DNA of 64,000 nucleotides from Photobacterium piscicola (GTDB lineage: Bacteria; Pseudomonadota; Gammaproteobacteria; Enterobacterales; Vibrionaceae): assembly GCF_900166965.1 (NCBI RefSeq), contig NZ_FUZI01000002.1, forward strand, positions 310,001 to 374,000, in the 5' to 3' direction. The translations under genes and the position numbers were made by a program. This document shows, piece after piece, positions 57,309 to 64,000 of the stretch; within the stretch, counting starts at the first letter, position 1, and each line of letters opens with the position of its first letter. The notes beneath the pieces are model-generated. The model ran no database searches. It was given only the letters and a program-made list of their open reading frames with translations, and was not told the origin of the DNA.

Positions 57309-59435
57309 TTAAACAGGTCTAATACTTTCTTCATCCAGTTGTGCAGCAAAACGCTGACAAATGAAATTAACATTAGGATCGTTAGCTAAACTGTCTCGCG
57401 CTTGTAGCAATTTTTGTTGGTACAAACTTTCGCGTAATTCAAGCGGTGTCTGACCTTGCTCGCCTAAAACAATCGACAATTGTACAGGTACTTGTAACAC
57501 CTCACTCAAGGCACTGTTTAATTGTGCCGTCGCTCGATCAGCTTGCAAATGTTTCTGAGCCGAACGTAAATACAATGTAATGTGATCATCCACACGTTCA
57601 AAAGCCGAATTCAATGCTAATTGCTGAATTAATTTTGGCACATCAAGCTGAGTGACTAACTGTGACCAACTATCCTGATTTGCAGCTTCATTGACAAGTA
57701 ATTTCGCCATCTCAGGCGTTTTTTCATGTTCTAAAGCGCGCTTCAATACTCGTGGGGTTAACTCAGGCTTAACATCGGCCTCTAACGCTGGCTTTGCCAT
57801 CGGTTTCCAACGATATTCATCGTCTTCAGTCGCATTATTCGCCACTGTCGACGCCGGCATCGCATGGGATTTCATTGTTGGCATCGAGGTTTGCTTACTC
57901 GCAATCCGATCCATCACTGAAGTTGCGACTTTTTTAGCTGGCGTCGTTAGATCCTTTTTTGGCGACGTGCTCGTTGTTTGTCCGTCTTGGCCACGTTTGG
58001 TCTGACTACGTAATTGATTACGCGCGGCTAATAACCCTGATGCTGCCGATGGTCGAACAGGCGCAGCATCTATTGGTGGTTGCGTCACCGGTTGTGGTGG
58101 CTGTGGCACTGATGATTGTTCCTGTGGCGCAGGCGCAACAATAACGTCAGGCATTGATGCTGGAGCCATCGGTGCTGCCGACTGAGGTGCGACAACAGGT
58201 GCTACCGTTGATTGAATATTATTCGTTGCCGGTGTTTGCATTTGTGCTTTTAATGCTTGTACTCGCGAGACACCGCTGGTCGCGGGTGCCACTAACGGTG
58301 CAGGCTGACTACTCGGCACCACAATCGCCTGAGGCGTAATACTGCCACCACTAACAGGACGGAAAGCAAGCATACGCAATAACACCATTTCTAAGCCAGT
58401 ACGGCCATCGGGTGCAAACGACAGATCTTGACGCCCTTGTAAGCAAATTTGATAACACAATTGTACATCTTGTGGTGTCATCAATTGGCTCAATAAATTA
58501 ATTCGCTCAGCATCAGGTAAGCTATCATCTAAACTTGCTGGTAATGCTTGGAACATTGCCACTCGGTGCAATTGTGCCGATAATTCACGTAATAAACTAT
58601 CCCACTCAATACCGATCGAGGCTAACTGCTGCAAACTTGCCATTGCAGTATTAGCATCAGCTGTTGCCACCGCTTCAAGTAATGACAACGCTTGATCGGT
58701 ATCTAATGTACCTAGCATTGTCGCAACAGTTTCAGCACTAACATTGCCATTACCCAATGCAATCGCTTGGTCTGTTAAACTTAATGCATCACGCATACTG
58801 CCTTCAGCTGCACGAGCTAGCAACGCTAATGCACGCGCTTCATACTCGACTTTCTCTTCCGTTAGGACTTTATCGAGTTGGGCATGGATTTGTTGATGAT
58901 CAAGATGTTTTAAATGAAACTGTAAGCAACGCGATAAAATCGTTACTGGTAATTTTTGCGGATCAGTCGTCGCCAGAATGAATTTCACATATTCTGGTGG
59001 CTCTTCTAATGTTTTCAATAATGCATTAAAACTATGACGTGAAAGCATGTGCACTTCGTCAATCAGATAAACTTTAAAGCGGCCACGTGCAGGTTTATAC
59101 TGCACGTTATCCAACAATTCACGTGTATCTTCAACTTTAGTGCGTGATGCAGCATCAATTTCTAGCAGATCAACAAACCGTCCTTCATCAATTTCACGAC
59201 AGGTTGTACATTTACCACAAGGCGTAGCTGTGATGCCTTGCTCACAATTTAACCCTTTAGCAAAAATACGTGCAATCGTCGTTTTACCTACTCCACGCGT
59301 ACCACTAAAAAGATAAGCATGGTGAAGCCGATTTTGCTCTAAGGCATTACCTAGTGCAGTTAATACGTGTGATTGTCCAACCACATCAGCAAACTGGTAG
59401 GGACGCCATTTTCGGGCCAGAACCTGATAACTCAT
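57309..59435 (-). CDS. dnaX: DNA polymerase III subunit tau (and probable gamma by frameshift)
   Basis: DnaX is the clamp-loader ATPase. The 708-residue tau shows Walker [10 protein letters not shown] near 44-52, the zinc module [13 protein letters not shown] near 73-85, Walker [10 protein letters not shown] near 122-130, and the SRC sensor motif [10 protein letters not shown] near 167. A Pro/Ala/Gln-rich linker spans about 365-480, followed by tau-specific domains that bind DnaB and alpha. At codons 492-494 the frame reads CCA AAA AAG, matching the E. coli slippery heptamer A AAA AAG in the same phase. A -1 shift gives six more codons and TAA, so a 500-residue gamma is likely. It starts the dnaX-ybaB-recR operon. 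Confidence 0.97.
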   Translation of the reverse strand: MSYQVLARKWRPYQFADVVGQSHVLTALGNALEQNRLHHAYLFSGTRGVGKTTIARIFAKGLNCEQGITATPCGKCTTCREIDEGRFVDLLEIDAASRTKVEDTRELLDNVQYKPARGRFKVYLIDEVHMLSRHSFNALLKTLEEPPEYVKFILATTDPQKLPVTILSRCLQFHLKHLDHQQIHAQLDKVLTEEKVEYEARALALLARAAEGSMRDALSLTDQAIALGNGNVSAETVATMLGTLDTDQALSLLEAVATADANTAMASLQQLASIGIEWDSLLRELSAQLHRVAMFQALPASLDDSLPDAERINLLSQLMTPQDVQLCYQICLQGRQDLSFAPDGRTGLEMVLLRMLAFRPVSGGSITPQAIVVPSSQPAPLVAPATSGVSRVQALKAQMQTPATNNIQSTVAPVVAPQSAAPMAPASMPDVIVAPAPQEQSSVPQPPQPVTQPPIDAAPVRPSAASGLLAARNQLRSQTKRGQDGQTTSTSPKKDLTTPAKKVATSVMDRIASKQTSMPTMKSHAMPASTVANNATEDDEYRWKPMAKPALEADVKPELTPRVLKRALEHEKTPEMAKLLVNEAANQDSWSQLVTQLDVPKLIQQLALNSAFERVDDHITLYLRSAQKHLQADRATAQLNSALSEVLQVPVQLSIVLGEQGQTPLELRESLYQQKLLQARDSLANDPNVNFICQRFAAQLDEESIRPV
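57934..57960 (-). other. Predicted programmed -1 frameshift site in dnaX
   Basis: On minus the heptamer A AAA AAG occupies 57960-57954, with phase set by the dnaX ATG (CCA is codon 492). After a -1 shift the codons are GGA TCT AAC GAC GCC AGC TAA, so translation stops at 57936-57934. I see no strong upstream Shine-Dalgarno-like stimulator and only weak downstream pairing. Confidence 0.75.
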
Positions 59436-59713
59436 TTATAAATAACCTTAATCAATCTGGACTGCATCTGGTGTAACGAAACTCGCCACTCTTTCTTTTA
59501 TTCTCGCCATCATAGCTATAATGATAGTAACCGATATCGATCATTATAAAACAAAGAAAATAAACGAAATAGTAATGAGGTATGTAAAACATTGAAATCA
59601 GCATCAATGCTAGCATAGTGCTGTTTAGTGAGCGAGAGGGCGCTAGAGTAAGCGCCCAATGATTAGCCAACTATCACCTTAATAGGAAATATGCTTAAGC
59701 TATAGCGTATTAA

Positions 59714-60262
59714 TTAGTGACCAGGAAAATCACAAATAGAGTAAACGTCAAGACCCAAGCCTTGTAGACGCGCTTCACCACCGATATCAGGTAAGTTGAT
59801 AACAAATGCCGCATCCTTAACATCACCGCCTAAACGGCGTACTAAGTTAGTGGTTGCTTCAATTGTGCCGCCCGTCGCCAATAAATCATCAACAAGTAGC
59901 ACTTTGTCACCCGCAACAATCGCATCTTTATGAATTTCTAGCGTGTCTTTGCCATACTCAAGTTCATAACTTTCAGCGATCACTTCACGCGGTAATTTAC
60001 CCGGCTTACGTACAGGTACAAATGCAACCCCAAGTGCTAGAGCTAAAGGTGCACCAAATAAGAAACCACGAGCTTCTGTACCAATAATCTTAGTGATGCC
60101 TTGATCTTGATACTTTTCAGCTAAAATCGCAATCGTAGCGCGATACGCTTCAGGTACTTCCATTAGGCTTGTTACGTCACGAAAAAGAATACCTGGCTTA
60201 GGATAATCTTGAATTGATTTAATGCTATTGGTAATTAAATTTAATGTTTCTTGATTCATCAT
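59714..60262 (-). CDS. apt: Adenine phosphoribosyltransferase
   Basis: Apt salvages adenine to AMP with PRPP. The 182 residues show [18 protein letters not shown] near 27-44, [19 protein letters not shown] near 60-78, the flexible loop [11 protein letters not shown], and the PRPP motif [18 protein letters not shown] near 125-142. An in-frame ATG at 60259 is also possible and would remove one Met; GGAAAGA lies upstream of both. It lies upstream of dnaX on the same strand, as in enterics, with a 278-base spacer. Confidence 0.97.
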   Translation of the reverse strand: MMNQETLNLITNSIKSIQDYPKPGILFRDVTSLMEVPEAYRATIAILAEKYQDQGITKIIGTEARGFLFGAPLALALGVAFVPVRKPGKLPREVIAESYELEYGKDTLEIHKDAIVAGDKVLLVDDLLATGGTIEATTNLVRRLGGDVKDAAFVINLPDIGGEARLQGLGLDVYSICDFPGH

Positions 60263-60334
60263 TCTTTCCGTACTTACTCTGACGGCAAACAGAGTAATCT
60301 TAAGTTAAAGCCTGCTAGTTGCAGACAAAGCATA

Positions 60335-60370
60335 AAAATAGAGCCGTTAATAACAGCCGTATTTTTATGT
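60335..60370 (-). terminator. Probable terminator of ybaN
   Basis: On minus a partly wobble-paired hairpin around CGGCTGTTATTAACGGC is flanked by ATA/TAT and followed by TTTTT. It lies between the ybaN stop and the apt start. Confidence 0.5.
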
Positions 60371-60384
60371 GACAATCGAGCATT

Positions 60385-60801
60385 TTATGAGTTTTCGTCG
60401 AGTTCGGCAACTGACACAGAATCAGGTTGAATATCAACAATGGGTAAGCGATTAAAACAGTACAATAAAACCGCACATCCCGTCAGTAACATCCCCTTAT
60501 GCCACCATAATGGCACCATAATAATAGAGAAAGTAAAACTGAGCACGATCATGATCAATCCCCGCCGTTTCACAACCGATGTCACGGCTCCATGCTGATG
60601 CCAATTAACTAAAATAGGTCCCAGTTGTGGGTGTTGATGAAGCCAATGATTTAACTTAGGCGAGCCCCGCATAAAACATGCGCTAGCTAACAATAAAAAC
60701 GGCGTTGTAGGTAATAAGGGTAAAAAAATCCCCATGACACCTAAGACGACGGCAATCCAGCCAATAGCGACTAAAATATAGCGTACCACTCGACTATTCA
60801 C
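60385..60801 (-). CDS. ybaN: YbaN/DUF454 inner-membrane protein
   Basis: The 138-residue protein matches YbaN (DUF454). It starts near VRYILVAIGWIAVVLGVMG, has the signature FLPLLPTTPFLLLASACFMRGSPKLNHWL split over residues 22-50, and then further hydrophobic segments near 85-120. The frame is open to a TTG at 60819, but the GTG at 60801 has GAAGGA about seven bases before, so I prefer it. The function is unknown. ybaN lies beside apt in E. coli too. Confidence 0.85.
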   Translation of the reverse strand: MNSRVVRYILVAIGWIAVVLGVMGIFLPLLPTTPFLLLASACFMRGSPKLNHWLHQHPQLGPILVNWHQHGAVTSVVKRRGLIMIVLSFTFSIIMVPLWWHKGMLLTGCAVLLYCFNRLPIVDIQPDSVSVAELDENS

Positions 60802-61141
60802 CTTTTTTCCTTCGTTCAAGCTTTTATTACCTCAATCAACCTATTAAACAACCCTAATATTTTTCCTATTAGGTAATTTACTGCGTGTAACGATAATTAG
60901 TTTTAATTGTTAATATACCGCATCATTCATTAGTAAGCGTTATATCTCGCAGTAAATTAAACAATATTTATTAAATTCGTTTAAAGAATTGATTCAAATC
61001 ACAACAGTATATTGAATCTCGATTAGACTAATAAACATAGAGATACTGCATTAGATACTTATTTAATCGCAGTATAACAACACCCAATCAAAGCATAGCT
61101 AATATTATTAATCACTAGCTTTCCTATTGAATATCATCACT
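60802..61141. other. ybaN / DksA-like gene divergent spacer
   Basis: The 340-base AT-rich divergent spacer shows no gene. A weak TTGAAT...ACATAG pair with a 17-base spacer lies near 61013-61041. I see no strong operator. Confidence 0.4.
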
Positions 61142-61504
61142 ATGGCTATCACCGATATGAATTATAAAAATTTTCAGTATCCGTTAGAAACTGAATACTC
61201 ATCGCTAGCAGAAAAATTAAAAAATGAAATGCTAATCAATCATTTAAATAATAATGCCGACACAATAGATAATACCGATCTCAATGATCTTATCGTAATG
61301 GCTAAATCGTCCTTTATTCCTAATCTTTTTGATATGGCAATACGATTAGAAAAAGTAGATGCTGCAGTATGCTCATTTAAATTAGGAATGTATGGCTTAT
61401 GTGCTGATTGTGAAGAAGAGATTGAATACAGCGATCTCGAACAAGATCCAGCCCAGCCTCGATGCAAATCATGCCGTGAACATAGTCGCTATCATCACGA
61501 TTAA
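61142..61504 (+). CDS. TraR/DksA-type C4 zinc-finger protein
   Basis: The 120-residue protein ends in a C4 zinc finger: LCADCEEEI near 88-96 and RCKSCREH near 108-115, as in the TraR/DksA family. The central part is predicted helical, with a coiled-coil-like LFDMAIRLEKVDAAVCSFKLG leading into the finger. DksA-type proteins bind the RNA polymerase secondary channel; whether this one does is unknown. It is shorter than DksA (about 151 residues) and lacks an obvious DxxDxA tip motif. The ATG at 61142 is a choice among weak starts: the frame extends to a TTG at 61127, the next ATG is at 61157, and none has a clear ribosome site. Confidence 0.72.
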   Translation: MAITDMNYKNFQYPLETEYSSLAEKLKNEMLINHLNNNADTIDNTDLNDLIVMAKSSFIPNLFDMAIRLEKVDAAVCSFKLGMYGLCADCEEEIEYSDLEQDPAQPRCKSCREHSRYHHD

Positions 61505-61617
61505 CTATCACTAAAAGTCATATTGTTATTACGAATAAGTAAAAGGCAACATAAGCTGCCTTTTACTTTTAAATCACAAAATCATTACATCACTACACTG
61601 TAATTTCTGCGTAACGA

Positions 61618-62259
61618 CTAATTAAAATCTTTTTCAGCCATCCAAATTTTAAACGCTTTTTTATCTTCTTTAGACGCTTTGGTGTACCACATCTTAAGCT
61701 GTATTAATGCATCGCCTGTGATTTCAACTTTCCCCGTTTCATTATCAACATTCACTGAAACTTGTTGTAAATCAACAGCATTACCCTGCTCAATCACAAT
61801 GCCATTATCGCGATTATAAGCAGCAATAACCGCTTCAATATCACTGTATGCGGCAAAACCATCACCTTGCAACTCAACCCCAACCAATGGCTTTGTTACA
61901 CCATTTTCAAGGGCTAATTGCCATGTTGCACCACGTTCAAAAAAAGCTTTTGCTTGTGATTCAGTTGTTAGTCGAGGCAATGTTATCTCAGCATTCCTAT
62001 CAACTAAATCAATATCAAACAAATACGGACGAGTGGTATAAATAGTTGTCTTTGAACCACGCTTAACCTCACCATCAAAACGTACCACAATTTGATGCTT
62101 ACCGTCGGTTAATTCAACGCTCTCAACCTCACTCCAGCCTTGACCTTTCACTTCTTTACCATCAACGGCTAATAACTTCACTTTATCCGCCACCGTCAAT
62201 GTTGCAGCTTGTGCCGTTACTGAAAACAATGCCATTAATAGCCATAGATTTTTTTTCAT
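61618..62259 (-). CDS. DUF2057 (UPF0319) exported protein
   Basis: The 213-residue protein has a signal peptide of about 18 residues ([18 protein letters not shown]) and then mature [40 protein letters not shown] and [17 protein letters not shown] are typical of DUF2057 (YccT-like). The C-terminal half, with [19 protein letters not shown], resembles vibrio members. E. coli YccT (CsgI) inhibits curli fibre formation; whether that applies here is unknown. A periplasmic location is expected. It is downstream of the porin gene on the same strand, but a terminator lies between. Confidence 0.85.
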   Translation of the reverse strand: MKKNLWLLMALFSVTAQAATLTVADKVKLLAVDGKEVKGQGWSEVESVELTDGKHQIVVRFDGEVKRGSKTTIYTTRPYLFDIDLVDRNAEITLPRLTTESQAKAFFERGATWQLALENGVTKPLVGVELQGDGFAAYSDIEAVIAAYNRDNGIVIEQGNAVDLQQVSVNVDNETGKVEITGDALIQLKMWYTKASKEDKKAFKIWMAEKDFN

Positions 62260-62363
62260 GTATTAATCCTTAATATTTTTATTGGCTGATTATTGTTATC
62301 ACTACTATCTGTTGTCAGCGCGATAACAATAACCACCCTCTGCTTAACAAAACAAAAAGTAGC

Positions 62364-62390
62364 AAAAAGCCGCCAAGGAGGCGGCTTCAT
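62364..62390 (-). terminator. Terminator of porin gene
   Basis: GCCGCC (62369-62374) pairs with GGCGGC (62380-62385). On minus it is followed by TTTTTGC. It lies 23 bases after the porin stop. Confidence 0.9.
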
Positions 62391-62412
62391 CTATCATTAC
62401 ATCGCAGCCAAA

Positions 62413-63399
62413 TTAGAATTTAACTTCTAGACCAGCAACGTAACCGAAATCTTCTAGCTCATCTTTCTTATCGTCAGAGTAACCTAGTTCAAGGTATGCA
62501 CGTACATTGCTGTGCAATTGTTGAGTTACGTTTGCGTACACATTGTTGATTACGTTACCGTTATCAACTTTATCTTCGCCACGAACATAGCCAAGTGCCA
62601 ATGTTGTTTTGTCGATAGTGTAAGAACCGTTGATTTCGTATAGATCAATATTCTTATTTGTTACTTTAGTATCAGCAGCTTGGTACTTAACTTGACCAAA
62701 AGATGCAGCTAGGTTAATTGCACCCATTGCGTATTCAGCTTCAAGGTTGTAGCCGCTGATATCTTCACCCGCTTCACCAGGAATGATGATTGGATTGCCA
62801 TTCTTGTCATTAAACTCAGTTAAGCCTTTAAGACCAATGCGCTTACCGTCGTATCCATACACACGAACATCTAGACCACCAGTACGGAAACCAATACGAC
62901 CATCGGTAATTGTAGTGCTGTGGTCAGTGTCCATTTCATGAGAAACCGCAGTGTAGAAAGTACCGTTGTCGTAAACGTACTTAGCAACACGGTCGCCTTC
63001 AGTTTGTGCGAAATCAACTTGGCCAGCACCTAACTCGTAGTCTTTACCGATACCTGAATCATCCGAAACTAGAAGTTGACGACCAATAGTTATTGTTCCG
63101 AATTCACCAGAGAAACCAGTCCATAGCTCGTAGTTCTGTAGATCGCGGCTTTCGTATTTGAATGCAGTACCGGAAACAACATTCAGATTGTCAGAAACAG
63201 CAACTGTTGCATGAAGAACTAAATCACCATCATCAATACGAATAGTTGAATCGCCATGCTTTTCAAAACCATCGTAAAGTTGTACTTCAGCTGCGCCAGA
63301 AAGATCAACTTTAACGCCATTTGCATCGTAAAGGTTGATGCCAGCATTCGCAGAACCAGCTGCAGTTAGAACTGCTAGCGCTAATAGAGTTTTTTTCAT
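62413..63399 (-). CDS. General porin (OmpL/OmpU-like)
   Basis: The 328-residue outer-membrane protein has a signal peptide of about 19 residues ending GSANA, mature GINLYDANGVKVDLSGAAEV, and many alternating amphipathic strands expected for a 16-stranded trimeric porin. GTITIGRQLLVSDDSG is the conserved PEFG/GRQ-type loop region. The final residue is Phe (VAGLEVKF), the beta-barrel assembly signal. In Photobacterium profundum, OmpL is ToxR-regulated; a similar porin role here is inferred. Upstream lies a 533-base AT-rich region. Codon use is biased toward abundant tRNAs, suggesting high expression. Confidence 0.88.
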   Translation of the reverse strand: MKKTLLALAVLTAAGSANAGINLYDANGVKVDLSGAAEVQLYDGFEKHGDSTIRIDDGDLVLHATVAVSDNLNVVSGTAFKYESRDLQNYELWTGFSGEFGTITIGRQLLVSDDSGIGKDYELGAGQVDFAQTEGDRVAKYVYDNGTFYTAVSHEMDTDHSTTITDGRIGFRTGGLDVRVYGYDGKRIGLKGLTEFNDKNGNPIIIPGEAGEDISGYNLEAEYAMGAINLAASFGQVKYQAADTKVTNKNIDLYEINGSYTIDKTTLALGYVRGEDKVDNGNVINNVYANVTQQLHSNVRAYLELGYSDDKKDELEDFGYVAGLEVKF

Positions 63400-63932
63400 G
63401 ATATGTCCACTGCCTTTCTTATTGTTGTAAATCTCAGTCCTGAGATTCCCTGTCCTTATATTCCCCTGTCATGAGTTCTATTTTTAAAACAAAACACTAA
63501 AACACAAAGGAAGTAATTTATGGCTCACATCCTGACAGAAGTTCAATATTTTTGTCAAATAATCTAAATTAAATATAAAAAAACATAAAACACATCACAA
63601 AAACAAATAGTTACGTAAAATAGATTCGATATTAATCACAAAAAAATAAGTAAAAAAATGCAATTAACATTAAATTAATACCTATGAACAGCGGTGATTT
63701 ACATAACTAATCAACCTAAAAACACAAAAAAAACAGCATAAAACACTGTGCTAAATTCAAATGAGCAGCATTTAAATTTACTAGCAGAAAGTGCCTATAA
63801 CGCAAATGTAATAGAAATAAAAAATCGTGAGCGATCCCTCACTTTAAAATATAAATAGCGTAATTTTTGTTACCGCTCACATTTAGTGCTTCATGCTATA
63901 ATGCTTTTCCCGGCCCTTATGAAGTTTCAACC
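63400..63932. other. Porin / dinG divergent regulatory spacer
   Basis: This 533-base AT-rich spacer carries the porin leader and promoter on minus and the promoter of the next gene on plus. GTGAG and CTCAC (63827-63842) form a short inverted repeat. I see no gene. ToxR or OmpR sites may exist but cannot be assigned by eye. Confidence 0.45.
63894..63902 (+). promoter_or_regulatory. Extended -10 promoter for the right-edge gene
   Basis: TGCTATAAT is an extended -10 element (TGn-TATAAT). No good -35 is present, as is common for this class. Transcription would start near 63909, about 24 bases before the ATG. Confidence 0.6.
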
Positions 63933-64000
63933 ATGCTGCACAACACCATAAAAAGCGACATCAAACAGTGTTACATCAACCTTGGTCATCAACTCGATAA
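63933..64000 (+). CDS. dinG: Probable DinG helicase, N-terminus only
   Basis: Only 22 codons are inside the window, beginning MLHNTIKSDIKQCYINLGHQ. The spacing of hydrophobic and basic residues resembles the N-terminus of vibrio DinG (ML...K..I...Y..L). A GAAG sequence lies eight bases before the ATG and an extended -10 about 31 bases before. There is no clear LexA box (CTGT-N8-ACAG) in the 200 bases upstream, unlike E. coli dinG. The gene is cut at the right edge, so identity is tentative. Confidence 0.5.
   Translation, partial: MLHNTIKSDIKQCYINLGHQLD

Noticed and set aside
59452..59670. Minus-strand frame of 72 codons between dnaX and apt
   Set aside because: Composition is irregular with no family resemblance, and it lies in the dnaX upstream region. 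The GGGCGCT/AGCGCCC hairpin inside it (59638-59657) is noted but has no U-run.
63827..63842. CRP site upstream of the probable dinG
   Set aside because: GTGA and TCAC are eight bases apart rather than the six of the CRP consensus, and the flanking T and A are missing.
63700..63932. LexA box for dinG
   Set aside because: No CTGT-N8-ACAG occurs. An ACAG...CTGT pair near 63733-63750 is in the wrong orientation.

Overview
The window is chromosomal DNA from a gamma-proteobacterium of the Vibrionaceae, most likely a Photobacterium-type organism. The evidence is a fairly low G+C content, Vibrio-type ToxR/ToxS genes placed between recR and htpG, a chitobiase/GlcNAc locus, and proteins that read like Vibrionaceae orthologues (PurU, SdhA, SeqA, NagC, Fur). 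The genus is inferred from recall of protein families, not from a search. Almost everything is core genome. I see no insertion sequence, prophage, CRISPR array, rRNA or tRNA.

Layout. 1-4.3 kb (minus): a cut alpha/beta hydrolase, an Slp lipoprotein, tsaB and the helicase yoaA. 4.5-9.5 kb: purU, yecM, argS, a DUF924 gene and a HIT protein. 9.6-12.4 kb: feoABC iron uptake behind a Fur-box-like site. 12.6-16.6 kb: mepM and znuA diverge from znuCB around a near-perfect Zur palindrome. 16.7-28.2 kb: the TCA block, sdhCDAB-sucABCD on minus diverging from gltA on plus; gltA is followed by 18 tandem heptanucleotides and then its terminator. 28.3-36.5 kb: ybgI, ybfA-like, a DUF1853 gene, pgm, seqA, ybfF, fldA, fur and a secreted choloylglycine-hydrolase-type amidase. 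36.5-49.2 kb: glnS, chitobiase, nagE diverging from nagB, then nagC, a K+/H+ antiporter-type gene and asnB. 49.3-60.8 kb: gsk, hemH, adk, htpG, toxRS, recR, ybaB, dnaX, apt and ybaN, in the same order as the enteric cluster but with toxRS inserted. 61-64 kb: a DksA-like zinc-finger protein, a DUF2057 protein, a porin and the first bases of a probable dinG.

How the genes work together. Metal homeostasis is a recurring theme: Fe2+ uptake (Feo), Zn2+ uptake (Znu), the regulator Fur, flavodoxin and ferrochelatase. The gltA/sdh/suc block covers citrate synthase, succinate dehydrogenase, 2-oxoglutarate dehydrogenase and succinyl-CoA synthetase. Chitobiase, NagE, NagB and NagC handle chitin-derived GlcNAc, but nagA is not in the window. 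DNA maintenance and replication are covered by DnaX, RecR, SeqA and YoaA.

I found no clear undescribed multi-gene system. The most interesting signals are non-coding or recoding: a dnaX slippery site in the correct frame with a -1 stop six sense codons later, a terminator-like hairpin in the argS leader, the heptamer array after gltA, and structured intercistronic RNA in the sdh-suc operon and before fldA.
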